A stretch of 64,000 nucleotides of DNA from Branchiostoma belcheri. Its lineage: Eukaryota > Chordata > Leptocardii > Amphioxiformes > Branchiostomatidae. The stretch covers positions 2,910,395-2,974,394 of the forward strand of contig NW_017803268.1 in the NCBI RefSeq assembly GCF_001625305.1, given 5' to 3'. Positions 1-10,400 of the stretch are shown one piece after another. Below the pieces are notes generated by a model. That model was not told the DNA's origin. It saw nothing but the letters and a program-made list of their open reading frames with translations, and did not search any database. A program made the translations under genes and the position numbers. Within the stretch, counting starts at the first letter, position 1. The number at the start of each line of letters is the position of its first letter.

Positions 1-96
1 CTTAACTTTTTTTGACTAAACTTTTTTTATTCGCACGCGCGCATCAGTTTTGGGGCTCCCGGAGGATGTCATCCATATAATCAAATCAACATGGCC
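1..96. mobile_element. Right end of a Harbinger-like MITE (family 1), cut by window edge
   Basis: The segment matches the right end of the complete element at 12862-13261, including the GCGCGCATCAGTTTTGGGG stretch and the terminus ending CAACATGGCC. The trinucleotide TTA follows at 97-99, the same target duplication seen in the complete copy. Only the right part is inside the window. Confidence 0.75.
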
Positions 97-99
97 TTA

Positions 100-437
100 A
101 GTCAACATCAAAGTCACAAGGTGGCCAAAGGTCCAAGATGTAAGTTAACTTTGCTCAGTTGTTTTTCAGGAGCCAGAGAACGGCAGCATTTTGGAGCACG
201 CCCTTCCCAAGTCAGGAACAGATCCAACAACCCTCTAGAATTTTCCTTGGATGTCAACTGTCACCTGAAGAAAGTACACTTAGCTGCATCTCAGGTGAGT
301 TGTTACATATTGTACATATTTCCTTTAATTAAACACCTTTAATGTGGAAAGCATTTTTTCTGCAATTAAGGTTAACAAGTTAGATGTTCCTTCTTTTGTA
401 ACGTTTGCTTGCAGACATTTTCAACTTCGAGATCGAT
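100..437 (+). other. Weak splice-like blocks, possible end of an unidentified gene
   Basis: Three stretches are bounded by splice-like signals: one ending at 139 before GTAAGT, one at 170-294 (TTTTTCAG before, GTGAGT after) and one at 415-437 (TTGCTTGCAG before, GTAAGT after). One frame of the middle block ends in a stop after about 22 residues; another stays open but resembles nothing I recognise. This could be the 3' end or a non-coding exon set of an upstream gene, or chance. I do not assign a product. Confidence 0.2.
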
Positions 438-446
438 GTAAGTTTG

Positions 447-862
447 TGGCGTCGTGTGGTGTAGTGGTACATCACTGGACTATGAAACGGGGAGACTCGG
501 GTTCGATTCCGGGTCGTACCCGAACAAGTCCGAACATGCGCCCCGACGTTGCACCCTTGGGAAAGGTACTTTACACGACTTTCCTCACCTCACTCAGGTG
601 AAAATGAGTACCTAGCTTAGGCTAGGGACGTCCCTCGGATAGGACGTTAAATGGAGGTCCCGTGTTTGGGAGGGCCACACCCCACGCACGTTAAAGAACC
701 CACCACACTTATCGAAAAGAGTAGGGGACCTTCCCGGTGTGAGTGGTTCAAACATTACAGTCTGGTCTCAGGTTTGACATCTTTGAAAAGGTGATAGTCA
801 CCTGTTATGTCAATCCTTCCACAAATGTGGTAAATCGTCATAAATAAATAAATAAATAAGTT
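447..862 (+). mobile_element. tRNA-derived SINE
   Basis: The head has an A-box-like TGGTGTAGTGGT and a B-box-like GGTTCGATTCC at tRNA spacing. A conserved-looking body follows (GGGACGTCCCTCGG region) and the element ends in an (AATA)n tail near 840-862. The cloverleaf is not closed, so this is a retroposon and not a tRNA gene. Confidence 0.7.
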
Positions 863-1296
863 GAACTTTCCTTTCTGATGCTTTTCCAGATCTAAATTCA
901 ATCTGGCCACTGCATTAAAAAGCTAAGTTTTAAGTTTTTTAAATGAAGCTAGAAGTATTCTGTGGGACATTAAACTTTTTTGTGTAGTCTAAATGACTAT
1001 TTGTCAATGATAAGCAATCAGGGGCTTGATCATGCAGGCCTTACATTTTTTTCACTGATACGACTTAAAGGTACAATGTACATTGTATATCAAGATTCCC
1101 AACTTGTTTCTTGGTTCCCCCAGTTTTGAATGTGATGTGTACTTACACCTAGCCTGCACCTAGCCTGCACTTAGGTCATGTACATAATTTAGACACAGTG
1201 GATACCTTACTGATTTGCTAATTATAGATAATTATAAAGAAATGGTTTCCAAACAGTTTCCACACCACTGCTGGTATGCAGAAGAGAGTACCGTAT
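863..1296. other. Unassigned intergenic sequence
   Basis: No coding exon, RNA gene or recognisable repeat was seen. There is a short duplicated phrase, CCTAGCCTGCAC, at about 1148-1170. Confidence 0.4.
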
Positions 1297-1470
1297 TACG
1301 AAGGCCCACAACGACACTTCAACACACCTCTTTCACAGCCCTTCCACAGCGCGCTGCCAAGGGATATACCTTCCATAGAGCTCTACCGCGGACCTTCCAC
1401 AGCGCCTTGGCAGCGCGCTGTGGAAGGGCTGTGGAAGAGGTGTGTGGAAATGTCGTTGTGGGCCTTCGTA
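1297..1470. mobile_element. Foldback MITE with ~70-bp inverted arms
   Basis: The left arm (from ACGAAGGCCCACAACGACA) and the right arm (ending TGTCGTTGTGGGCCTTCGT) are near-perfect inverted copies over about 70 bp. They include CCACAGCGCGCTGCCAAGG and its complement. Only about 35 bp separates the arms, so the whole element can form one long hairpin. It has no coding capacity. Confidence 0.75.
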
Positions 1471-1753
1471 CTATATATACCATCAGCCCTGCTAGACTAT
1501 GGCAAACTTACATCTGCATAGTTTATCAAATTGAATGTATCAGGCAGACGTTAGATAAACACTTGAACAAGGCATTTATACTGGAATTATCACGATTACA
1601 TAGCAGAATTTGTGCCTGCTATTTGAACTGCCTCCACAGGTGTGGACTTTGAGTACATTAAGGAGTACATGGGGGATGACTGGTCAGGAGCACTTAGTCT
1701 ACATATTTTGTAAAATATTGATTTTTTGGAGTGTCCACTTTTTATAACGGTTA

Positions 1754-2279
1754 AGCCCTGGTCACAACCCACCGTACGTGCTTTTTGTCCGTACGTTTTT
1801 TGGGAGACTACGTCTGCTACGTTTTTTCTGAAAACGTGGGGAAGGAGTGTCATCGAAGCACGTCGAAGCACTCGCAAGGTGTAAGAGTGTGGTCTGCACG
1901 CCACGCCTAGCCGTGAGCGGTTGCGTGCATCATTCATTGCGCAAGTGGTAAGTGAGTTGTACGTGCTTACAACGTACGATCGATCTCTGTGCGATTGCAA
2001 CTTGACCGTAAGGAGGTCGTACTCACACGTGCTTCTTCCGTACGGCACGTACGGGGCACGCGCGTCGCTCGTACTCGCACGCACGGGTGGTGAATCCGCA
2101 GACCGCACGCAGAAAAAGTTTTACATGCACTTAATATTCTACGGCGTGTCTGCGTGCTCCCAAATCCGTAGGATTCCTTACGGAGGAGGTACTCACCACG
2201 CATGGATGCCCTGCGTTTGCCCACGTTTTTGTACGTAGACAGCACGCAGAAGCACGTGCGGTGGGTTGTGACCAGGCCT
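1754..2279. mobile_element. GTAC-rich TIR element A, uninterrupted copy
   Basis: Inverted ends GGTCACAACCCACCGTACGTG and its complement flank a 526-bp interior dense in ACGTAC/CGTACG. The trinucleotide TTA is present on both sides (1751-1753 and 2280-2282). A second, oppositely oriented copy lies at 2466-4327. The three-base TTA duplication suggests a non-autonomous PIF/Harbinger-type element. Overlapping open frames here look like products of the CG-rich repeat and not genes. Confidence 0.75.
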
Positions 2280-2465
2280 TTACAGGCGATAGTCATAGGG
2301 GACAGTTCATGAACCCTGTCTCTAATCATTAATTCTCCAAGGATGGTACTTTCCATTGGGAATATGTTTTGCAAACGTGTGCATTTATTTATTTAAAGTT
2401 TCAATCTTAGTACACATACGGAGTTTATAATATGCTCCATTACTCTGTCGTCTGCGTCTGGCTTA

Positions 2466-4327
2466 TGCTACGGTCACAACCCGCCGTACGTGTTTCTGCG
2501 TGCTGTCTACGTGCAAAAACGTGGGCAAACGTAGGGCATCCGTGCGTGGTGAGTACCGCCTCCGTACGGAATCCTACGGATTTGGGAGCACGCAGACACG
2601 CCGTAGAACTTTAAGGGCATGTAAAACGTTTTCTACGTGCGGTCTGCGGATTCACCACCCGTGCGTGCGAGTACGAGCGACGCGTGTGCCCCGTACGTGC
2701 CGTGCGGAAGAAGCACGTGTGAGTACGGCCTCCTTGCGGTAAAGTTGCAATCGCACAGAGATCGTACGTTGTAAGCACGTACAACTCACTTACCAGTTGC
2801 GCAACGTACGATGCACGCAACCGCTCACGGCCAGACTTGGCGTGCAGACCACACTCTTAGGGCCCTGTCACACTTCTGCGAATAGCCATTGCGCATGAGT
2901 TGCGTACAGACATTTCTGCCGTACGCACAATTTTGCGGGTACTGTGACGCACATGTAGCGTATAAATAACGAATTCAGCGCATAGATTGCATTTGACATC
3001 CGTATGGCGTTTGTATGCATTTCGAAGGCCAAGCGTATTCCAGACGCACTCAACGTATGCCCACCAGGTGCCTAACGCACTTCAAACGAATGCCAAGCGT
3101 CTTGTGTGCGTATTCTTGGTTGCTTCCTGATGTTTTATTCGCAATGGGTCCTTCTCATCATGGGCCGCCCTCAACTCAGATAAAGTGTGTTTGTTTCCAT
3201 TTCGCCCATATCTTGTTAAGTAAGTTAAATACACGTACCCGGACTTGATACAAACATAAAAGTTAGACTGTTGATAGCCTTGATGAATTGGAGATGTCAA
3301 GTAATACCCTCCCTTAATAATTTGAAAACGATGAAAACACCCATACTTGCAATACAATTTACAACAACTGGCGTAGTAACCCAAAGTACAGGCAAGAAAA
3401 AACAAATATTTCATGTTAAATATGGATATATTGATAATACGCAAAAAGGTCAGTCTATCATAATTTTGGGGAGAGGCGGTACAAGGGTGTTCTTTTGTGT
3501 TAACAAGTGTCAAAATGCATTTTTGTAAACATATTGCAATGTAGAAAATACGTTTTCCCAAGGATCATCTACCTTTCAACAAAACATATTAGAAAGAGTC
3601 AATCCTAACATATTTATCAACTCATTCATTTTTTTTGTCACATCTTACTTAAAATGCTCCTGGAAGTCTGTTAACCATGGATACCCCGGGTGTAGCCCAG
3701 GTGTTCGGCAAGTTTGCTATCTAGATTGGTACGCAACCTTTGCGCTTCTCATTAGTTACAAATACGTACAATGCGCTGTCATGTTGCAATGCGAACGGTA
3801 CTAAAGCGCTATAAGCACGCAATACATTCGTCCATTGTACGCAGCTTATGCACAGGTGCAGTTCCAGGTGCAGATCAGCGTATGAGCCGCGTGTCCCTCA
3901 CGAACACATAGAGTACTCATACCGTGCTTGACCTATGCATTGCGTATTAAAAACGCATGGCCTGCGTGACAGGGTACGCAGCGTAGTTTTGGGTATGCTC
4001 AAAACTACGCTGCGTACTGAGCCGGGTGGTGCGTGTGCTGTGCGTATGCCGGCGTTCACAAAACTTACACAAAACGACTGAGATGCATATGGAATGCGCA
4101 TTTTGCGTACGGCTGCGTATGAAAAAATTGTTCGTACGCAACTCATACGCAAGCCGATTCGCAGAAGTGTGACAGGGCCCTTACACTTTGCGCAACCGTG
4201 CGAGTGACGTGCGGGTGACGTGCGTAGACGTAACTCCTTCCCCACGTTTTCAGAAAAAACGTAGCAGACGTAGCCTCCCAAAAAACGTACGGACAAAAAG
4301 CACGCACGGCGGGTTGTGACCGTCGCT
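2466..4327. mobile_element. TIR element A, second copy, interrupted by element B
   Basis: The ends GGTCACAACCCGCCGTACGTG and its complement match element A at 1754-2279 in opposite orientation, again with TTA on both flanks (2463-2465, 4328-4330). Removing the insertion at 2860-4180 and one TTA leaves about 538 bp, close to the 526 bp of the uninterrupted copy. Confidence 0.75.
2860..4180. mobile_element. TIR element B nested inside element A
   Basis: Termini GGGCCCTGTCACACTTCTGCG and the complement ending TGTGACAGGGCCC are inverted and flanked by TTA at 2857-2859 and 4181-4183. Copy 1 of element A shows the empty site (GTGTAAGAGTGTGGTC near 1880-1895 in the other orientation) with a single TTA. 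The 1.32-kb interior has GC-rich edges, an AT-rich middle and no convincing open frame. Confidence 0.8.
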
Positions 4328-4447
4328 TTAAGAACCGATCTAGGTACCACATAATGCACCTCAACACACAATGCAAATTCAGGTACTAATTGTCACTACA
4401 TTGACCACTTTGACTTCTCCCACAGTGACAGTCCTTCAGTTACAACC

Positions 4448-7400
4448 ATGGCGGACAAAGATGGGAAAATCCGCCTCCGTCTGGCCGAAGACATCATCGA
4501 TGACCAGGTGGGCGGAGCCGGCTGGACGTACCTGGACATCGCGCTACCGGTGGACGAGTACTCCCCTAAAACTGTCCTGGTCAAAACACCGAAGTGCGAC
4601 CCACAGGGAAACATCGTTCTCGAACCCAAGGCTAGACAGAAGACCAGAAACTATCTCGTTCCCAAGGACCCCAGCGCGGAGGATCTTCTAGACAAAGTCT
4701 CCGTCCAGGCCTACCCGAAGAAGGCGTCTTGGAAACAGACGTACAACTTAAAGAGAAGCGTGAGCGGTAACGTCAGTATCAAGGTAGTGGAGGCTGTAGG
4801 CTTCTCGGCTGAGGGCAGCAAAACGACCAAGCGTTATGTGGAGACCACCTGTACCGATCTGGAGCACAGAAGTGTGGATATAGAAGACCTGAGGAACGCG
4901 CTGTGTGCTCTGTCGGCCCAGACCAGCGCAGAGGGGATGAGGGACGAGACCAGCTTCCTGGTGGTCACCGACGTGCTGGTCGCGAAGGACGTCAGCATCG
5001 TGGAGACACAGGACGCAAAGCACGACGGGAAGGTATGTGAGACTGCTCTGTATTCTATTCTATTCTATTCTATTCTATTCTATTCTATTCTATTCTCTAT
5101 TCTATTCTATTCTATTCTATTTCATTCCATTCTATTCTATTCCATTATATTTTCCTCTTCTATTTTTGCAGTGATTGAACAACTCTGTGGCCCAAGGGCT
5201 ACAGAAACGAAGATAGGCATCGCCATATGCCAATGGTTGCGGAGAAACTTTAACTTCTAACTTTTGTGATTACGTGCAGGTCAGCGTCGACGCTAACATC
5301 CACGGAGTGGGTATTGAGGCTGGAGGTGGCACTACTAAAGAGACGGCTACTAGCCTGGAACGCAGCAACACCGGAGGCATCATTCTCGCCATCAAACTGG
5401 CCCGAGTCCATTATGACGATCAAGGCACCATAGACAGAGCCGGTGTGCTGGCTGGAGGGAGTTACGATGGGCACTACACCCTGGGCTCCGGTAACAAGGA
5501 CAGGGAGCGGCATTGTGAGTAGGATGATGTTTACCCAAATACATAGAAGTATGACTTGACTTACTTGACTTATGTCGAGTCCTGGTGTCCCTGGCCTCGA
5601 GACAAAATGGCTGACCAACACCCCCTATCTTCCATCACTTGACCCAAGTAGTCCACCTCCAGGCCAGTGTCTCTCCTTAGGCAGTCTATGTAGGTTGCAG
5701 CCGGTCTGCCGGCCTTCCTCCTCCCATGCTTGGGAGTCCACAGTACCAGCTCAGCCACAATCTTCTCTCTGCTCCTGTGACAGTGTCCTGCAAACCCAAG
5801 CCTTCTTGATCTTATTTTGCTAGAAGTATGAAATCTTCGATATCTTGTTGATATCTGTCTTTGTATAAAATTATGAATGAATCATGCATTAAATTTATGA
5901 ATGCAGCGCAGCCAGTCGATGATGATGAAATTCACACGAGACCGGGCAAGCCTACGTTTTCTCATAGACTAAGACAGACTTTTTGGCCTAGTTCGTCTCG
6001 GACTGACCAAGAGGTCCCGGGTTCGAACCCTGCATTGCCGACGATCTTCTGCACCTGACATGACTTTCCTCACTTCGCTCAGATGAAAAGGAGTATTGTG
6101 TTGTCCTCTATGTTGGTGGCACCATAAAGATAAGTTCAACTTGATAAATCTTGAGTGTGCTGTCTCCATGTCTTGTCATTACATGTTGGAAAAAAGACTT
6201 TGATCGTTGCCTCCCGTCTTATTACACCGGTGCAATAGCTCAATTGGTAGAGTGCTCGCTTTGTAACCGGGAGGTCGTGAGTTCAAACCCCGGCCGGGTC
6301 ATACCAAAGACTTTAAAAATGGTACACACTTCTTTATCTGCTTAGCACTCAGCACATATGAGAAAGAGTGTGGGAAGGTCAAACACACAGCACTACCAGC
6401 GGACTAGCCCCCTGCTGTAGTGCATTGCACAACTGTGTGTCGCCCAAGGGCTACGAAATGGAGATGGGCACCACCCTACNTATTACACCGGTGCAATAGC
6501 TCAATTGGTAGAGTGCTCGCTTTGTAACCGGGAGGTCGTGAGTTCAAACCCCGGCCGGGTCATACCAAAGACTTTAAAAATGGTACACACTTCTTTATCT
6601 GCTTAGCACTCAGCACATATGAGAAAGAGTGTGGGAAGGTCAAACACACAGCACTACCAGCGGACTAGCCCCCTGCTGTAGTGCATTGCACAACTGTGTG
6701 TCGCCCAAGGGCTACGAAATGGAGATGGGCACCACCCTACGCAAGAGCACGGGAGACCTTCTTCTTCTTCTTCTCCCGTCTTATCACCCCAGACACCGTG
6801 ACCACACTGGCCAGGCCCATAGGCGAGACAAAGGACAAGTTCGACATCAACGTGAGTCTTCTCGGGCGACAGAACAGCACAGAGGTCAAGGTGCCACAGG
6901 ACGTCTGCGAAACCGGGTATTAAAAATGATACAGCTTCTTTAATAGCACATTCAAACCTGTGTATGTAGAGATAAGATAGTTCAGCATGCGCCCATTTGA
7001 AAGGACATGCAACTTTTACATCGTAGAATTGTTCAGACGATGTTTCAACGTTTATCAATGATCAATTTACACACAGAGATACATGTATATTTCTTTGGAT
7101 TCACTACAGTGCCACGTGGACTTTATTGCTCCTATATAAAGAGTTGGAGCTTTTTCTAATATTTTCATACAGGCAGTGATAGATGTCATGTTTATAGGTT
7201 TGCGTTTTTTGTTTGTTTGTTTGTTTGTATTAGGCTGCATCAAACCAGGAAAAGCCTCCCCACTGGCTCCAAACTGCTGCCATTAAAAGGGATCCAGGTG
7301 TCCAAGCTGAAGAAAAAGAGAAACTTCCTCTCTCGCATGAAACATCTGTTTTCCTCAGACGAAGAAGATGACGTCACGCTATCCAAGGTAGGCCTTGAGA

Positions 7401-10400
7401 CGTCATACATGCTCATGCTCTTTTTCATTGTCATGTTGATTGTATTATATGGATGACACCCTCGGGGAAGGATGGACAAAGCTGATGCGAGAATGCGAAT
7501 AAAAAGTTTCGCAGACGACAAACATATTACACAGTTACCTTCATTATGAAGTCTACGTGGTCATGAAGGTTGGTTTGGCGCACGATAGAATTTTCTTCAC
7601 ATTTTCTTTTTTTGTTACTCCGTGAAGGAGGTCAGGACCTCCGGACGGAGTGTTGTAATCGGCTGATTTTTCATGTTCGCAGTCAAAACACTGGGTTCTC
7701 TTTGTGTAATCGGCACGCAATTTTATACGCCGTCTGCGGGCATGCCCGTGTTGATGCACGAATGTGTATTTTTGCCGTTGCTGCTTTCGCGGTCAATGTA
7801 ATATCGCAGACGCACCCCTACAATTACGAGGCGAATTGGAATGGTCCAGAAAAACGCGTTGTTTGGAATAGCAGTGGGGTTCAAAAAAGTTTATGCAGAT
7901 ACGGGGTGGTTTTTATAAGTGGTTCCAGATGTTTTTGCCCATGGTTAAGAGATGCCAAGTTTTTTGGAAGATGTTCGCAGCCAAAACGCATTCTTCCGTA
8001 CGTCGCATTTCTGTGTAATTTCGCATGTGGTGTTGCATTATGTCCGGGATGATGCACGTCTTTTTATTTTTACCGTAGCTGTTTTGATATTGGAGTAAAT
8101 GCTTATTTTCGAAACATCCCCATTTCTTTGAAATGGTTTCGTCCGTTTATGCAACTGTTACTGCGCTAATGACGACCAGTCGCGCTGTCCTGATACACCG
8201 CGAATGTGCGAGTGTTCCCTGTAGACAGTCCCGGGAGTCATTTTTTTCGCACATTCCAGGAGCCAAACCAAAATACGTTCATGAACCGAGTCCAAAAAAC
8301 CGAAACGTGAAAATCGGATGATCGGACCTGATGTACATTTCTCTTTCTATAGATTGTACACACAATACACACATCTTTAGATAATCTGGCCATGGCAGGT
8401 TAAAAAAAAGTAACCCTGAATCATACTAGATTAGCGTAAATGCATGTTAATGCGTTCAAAACAAGAAAAAAATTGTTTCCGGGTATTAATCTCTTGAATC
8501 ACGGCGCTGAATATTGACGCAAAAATATTTCGGGCATCGCGCGCCCTTCCCGCGTCACGTGTAGGCATCTCGCATCTCTGATTGGTTGTTGCGTCTTAAG
8601 CTGACTGAGCCGACGCGCGTTTAAACAATTTTTCTTTGTTCGATTTATCACACTTCACAGAGAATTGTCGCCAATGGCTACTTCTTTTTGTTGCAATATA
8701 TAATACTTCACGGAGAATTGTCGCCTAAGGCTTCTTGTTTGGAATTGATTTTGTCATTCTACGACATTGTATATCGTTTTCCAATGTTTTTTTTGCAATC
8801 TAGGCCATATATTTTCTCATTTAGCAGATGTTTTGTATGATTTACAGTATGGTCTTGCAAACTGATGAAAATTCATGCCCGCGCGGATGCCATCCATAGA
8901 ATCAAGTCAACGAGACCTTTGCAGTCACTGTGGTTTCCATGTACTCATATGCTTCATTCAGACATTAATTGAGTAAATGAAGCTATTCCAAGTATCAAAC
9001 CACAAGTGTCTGTCAAACCCTAGGTACTGGTGACAGACCTGGAGCAGGACCAAACCTACATCTGCCCCTGTAGCGAGGAAAAGGCCGTTACCGACGACAG
9101 GAGTCTGTGGTTTGACTGTAGGCAGTGGAGAGAAGAGGTTGCTGAAAACGGTGAGAAGAACGATGAAATAGGAACTAGACATGAAACAAAACAGATGGTG
9201 ATAGATAAAGATGATAGAAAATTGCTGGAAGATATTATGCACGATTTCGACAGATTAGAACCACGGATAATTTGTCAGATTACACGATTTTCCTGGGTTT
9301 TTTTCAGAGTTTCAAGTGACTGTTTGGGGCAACTCTTACTCCGTGTGCGAAGAAGATCCGATCGTTCGCGTCTATGGTGACCGAGAATGCGAGGACGTAG
9401 GTCTTCTGTTTATCAATATATATCACGGAGAGAACAAGTCCCACCGAGCCAATTCCACGTCACCGTGTGGGTTTTTTTCTCCATGTTTCTAATACGTTTG
9501 AATTATTTAGAAGAAAAGAATACCCCAGTAACAAAAGTTCTAAATTTTTCAAAAATTTGAAAATGAAAATTGAATATATTTGAATTCATTTATATATTTC
9601 TGAAACATTTTGAAAGCGATTGTACAAAGATCTCTTTATTTAGAATAAATTTGAACTACCCATGTGTTTCTTTCACTATTCGAAATATTTAGAAATATTT
9701 CAAACAAATAACCAAATGGTAGATGTGGGTAATTGCCCCCATAAATGTAGGTGCTAATCCTACTCTTCTGTATGCTTCTGTATATTTTTAGATTTCACTG
9801 CTGGACACTGGTGGTTCTTTTGTTGTAAGGTATCAATGCCTGACACCCAGGCAGTCTACCCTGTACTCCACAGGGATGTATGAATTACTTCCTTTCCATC
9901 CCACTGACCTATTTACAAAATGTTAGAAATAATTCGAAATAATGGTAAAAAAATGGTAGAGTGCTGTTAGAAATATTTAGAAACTGTTGGAAATGTCATA
10001 ATCCACATCAATAATATTTCAAACGTTTTAGAAAACCAGGGAATTATTTAGAATATTGACAAGATGTTCAAAATATTTCCAAATTATGAAATTTCCTAGA
10101 CAAAAAATTACAAAGAATTCAAAACATTTCTAAATAATGACAATAACAACCCACACGGTGACGCGGAATTGACTCTATAACATAAATTTGTCATTATTTT
10201 ACCAAACTCTTTAAGAGCAGGGGCAAGTAACGTGGGTATATGCTGTTATGAGAAAATTTAATTTTGCAGCATTATGAAGAACAATCTTTAAGAAGACTCT
10301 TTAAGATTATATTAGACTCATCCACATCTAATTTTTAGTTTCTCCATATAAATGAATTCTATAACAAACATGAACTTTTTCAAGGATTTATACCGGTTGT

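Larger units (their letters stand above)
4448..6916 (+). other. Gasdermin-N-like domain (exons 1-3)
   Basis: Residues ~1-260 follow the order of gasdermin pore-forming domains from memory. There is an early basic strand (VLVKTPKC), then a DLL motif (SAEDLLDKV), then a Gly-rich hairpin (SVSGNVSIKVVEAVGFSAEG). A VD...LR helix follows, then FLVVTDVLVAKDVSI and a final SNTGGIILAIKLARVHYDD. Family members use this region to insert into membranes as oligomeric pores. No Cys or lipid-binding residue can be assigned with confidence. A profile search against the gasdermin family would settle it. MACPF-like or other beta-rich folds are the alternatives. Confidence 0.55.

Noticed and set aside
447..520. 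Functional tRNA gene
   Set aside because: Tail and body of a SINE follow, and the cloverleaf does not close.
6226..6302. Functional tRNA-Thr gene
   Set aside because: A and B boxes are present, but the anticodon and T stems are mismatched and a SINE body follows.
7234..7387. Alternative frame of exon 4 (AASNQEKPP...)
   Set aside because: It stops before the exon end and breaks phase with exon 5.
7570..8052. 160-aa open frame in the 735-bp repeat
   Set aside because: No recognisable domain, and the second copy is open over a shorter stretch; nothing supports translation.
9024..9396. PLAT domain in the gasdermin-like gene
   Set aside because: The first exon looks like the end of a PLAT repeat, but the following exons fit a beta-grasp order better and no complete PLAT repeat is present.
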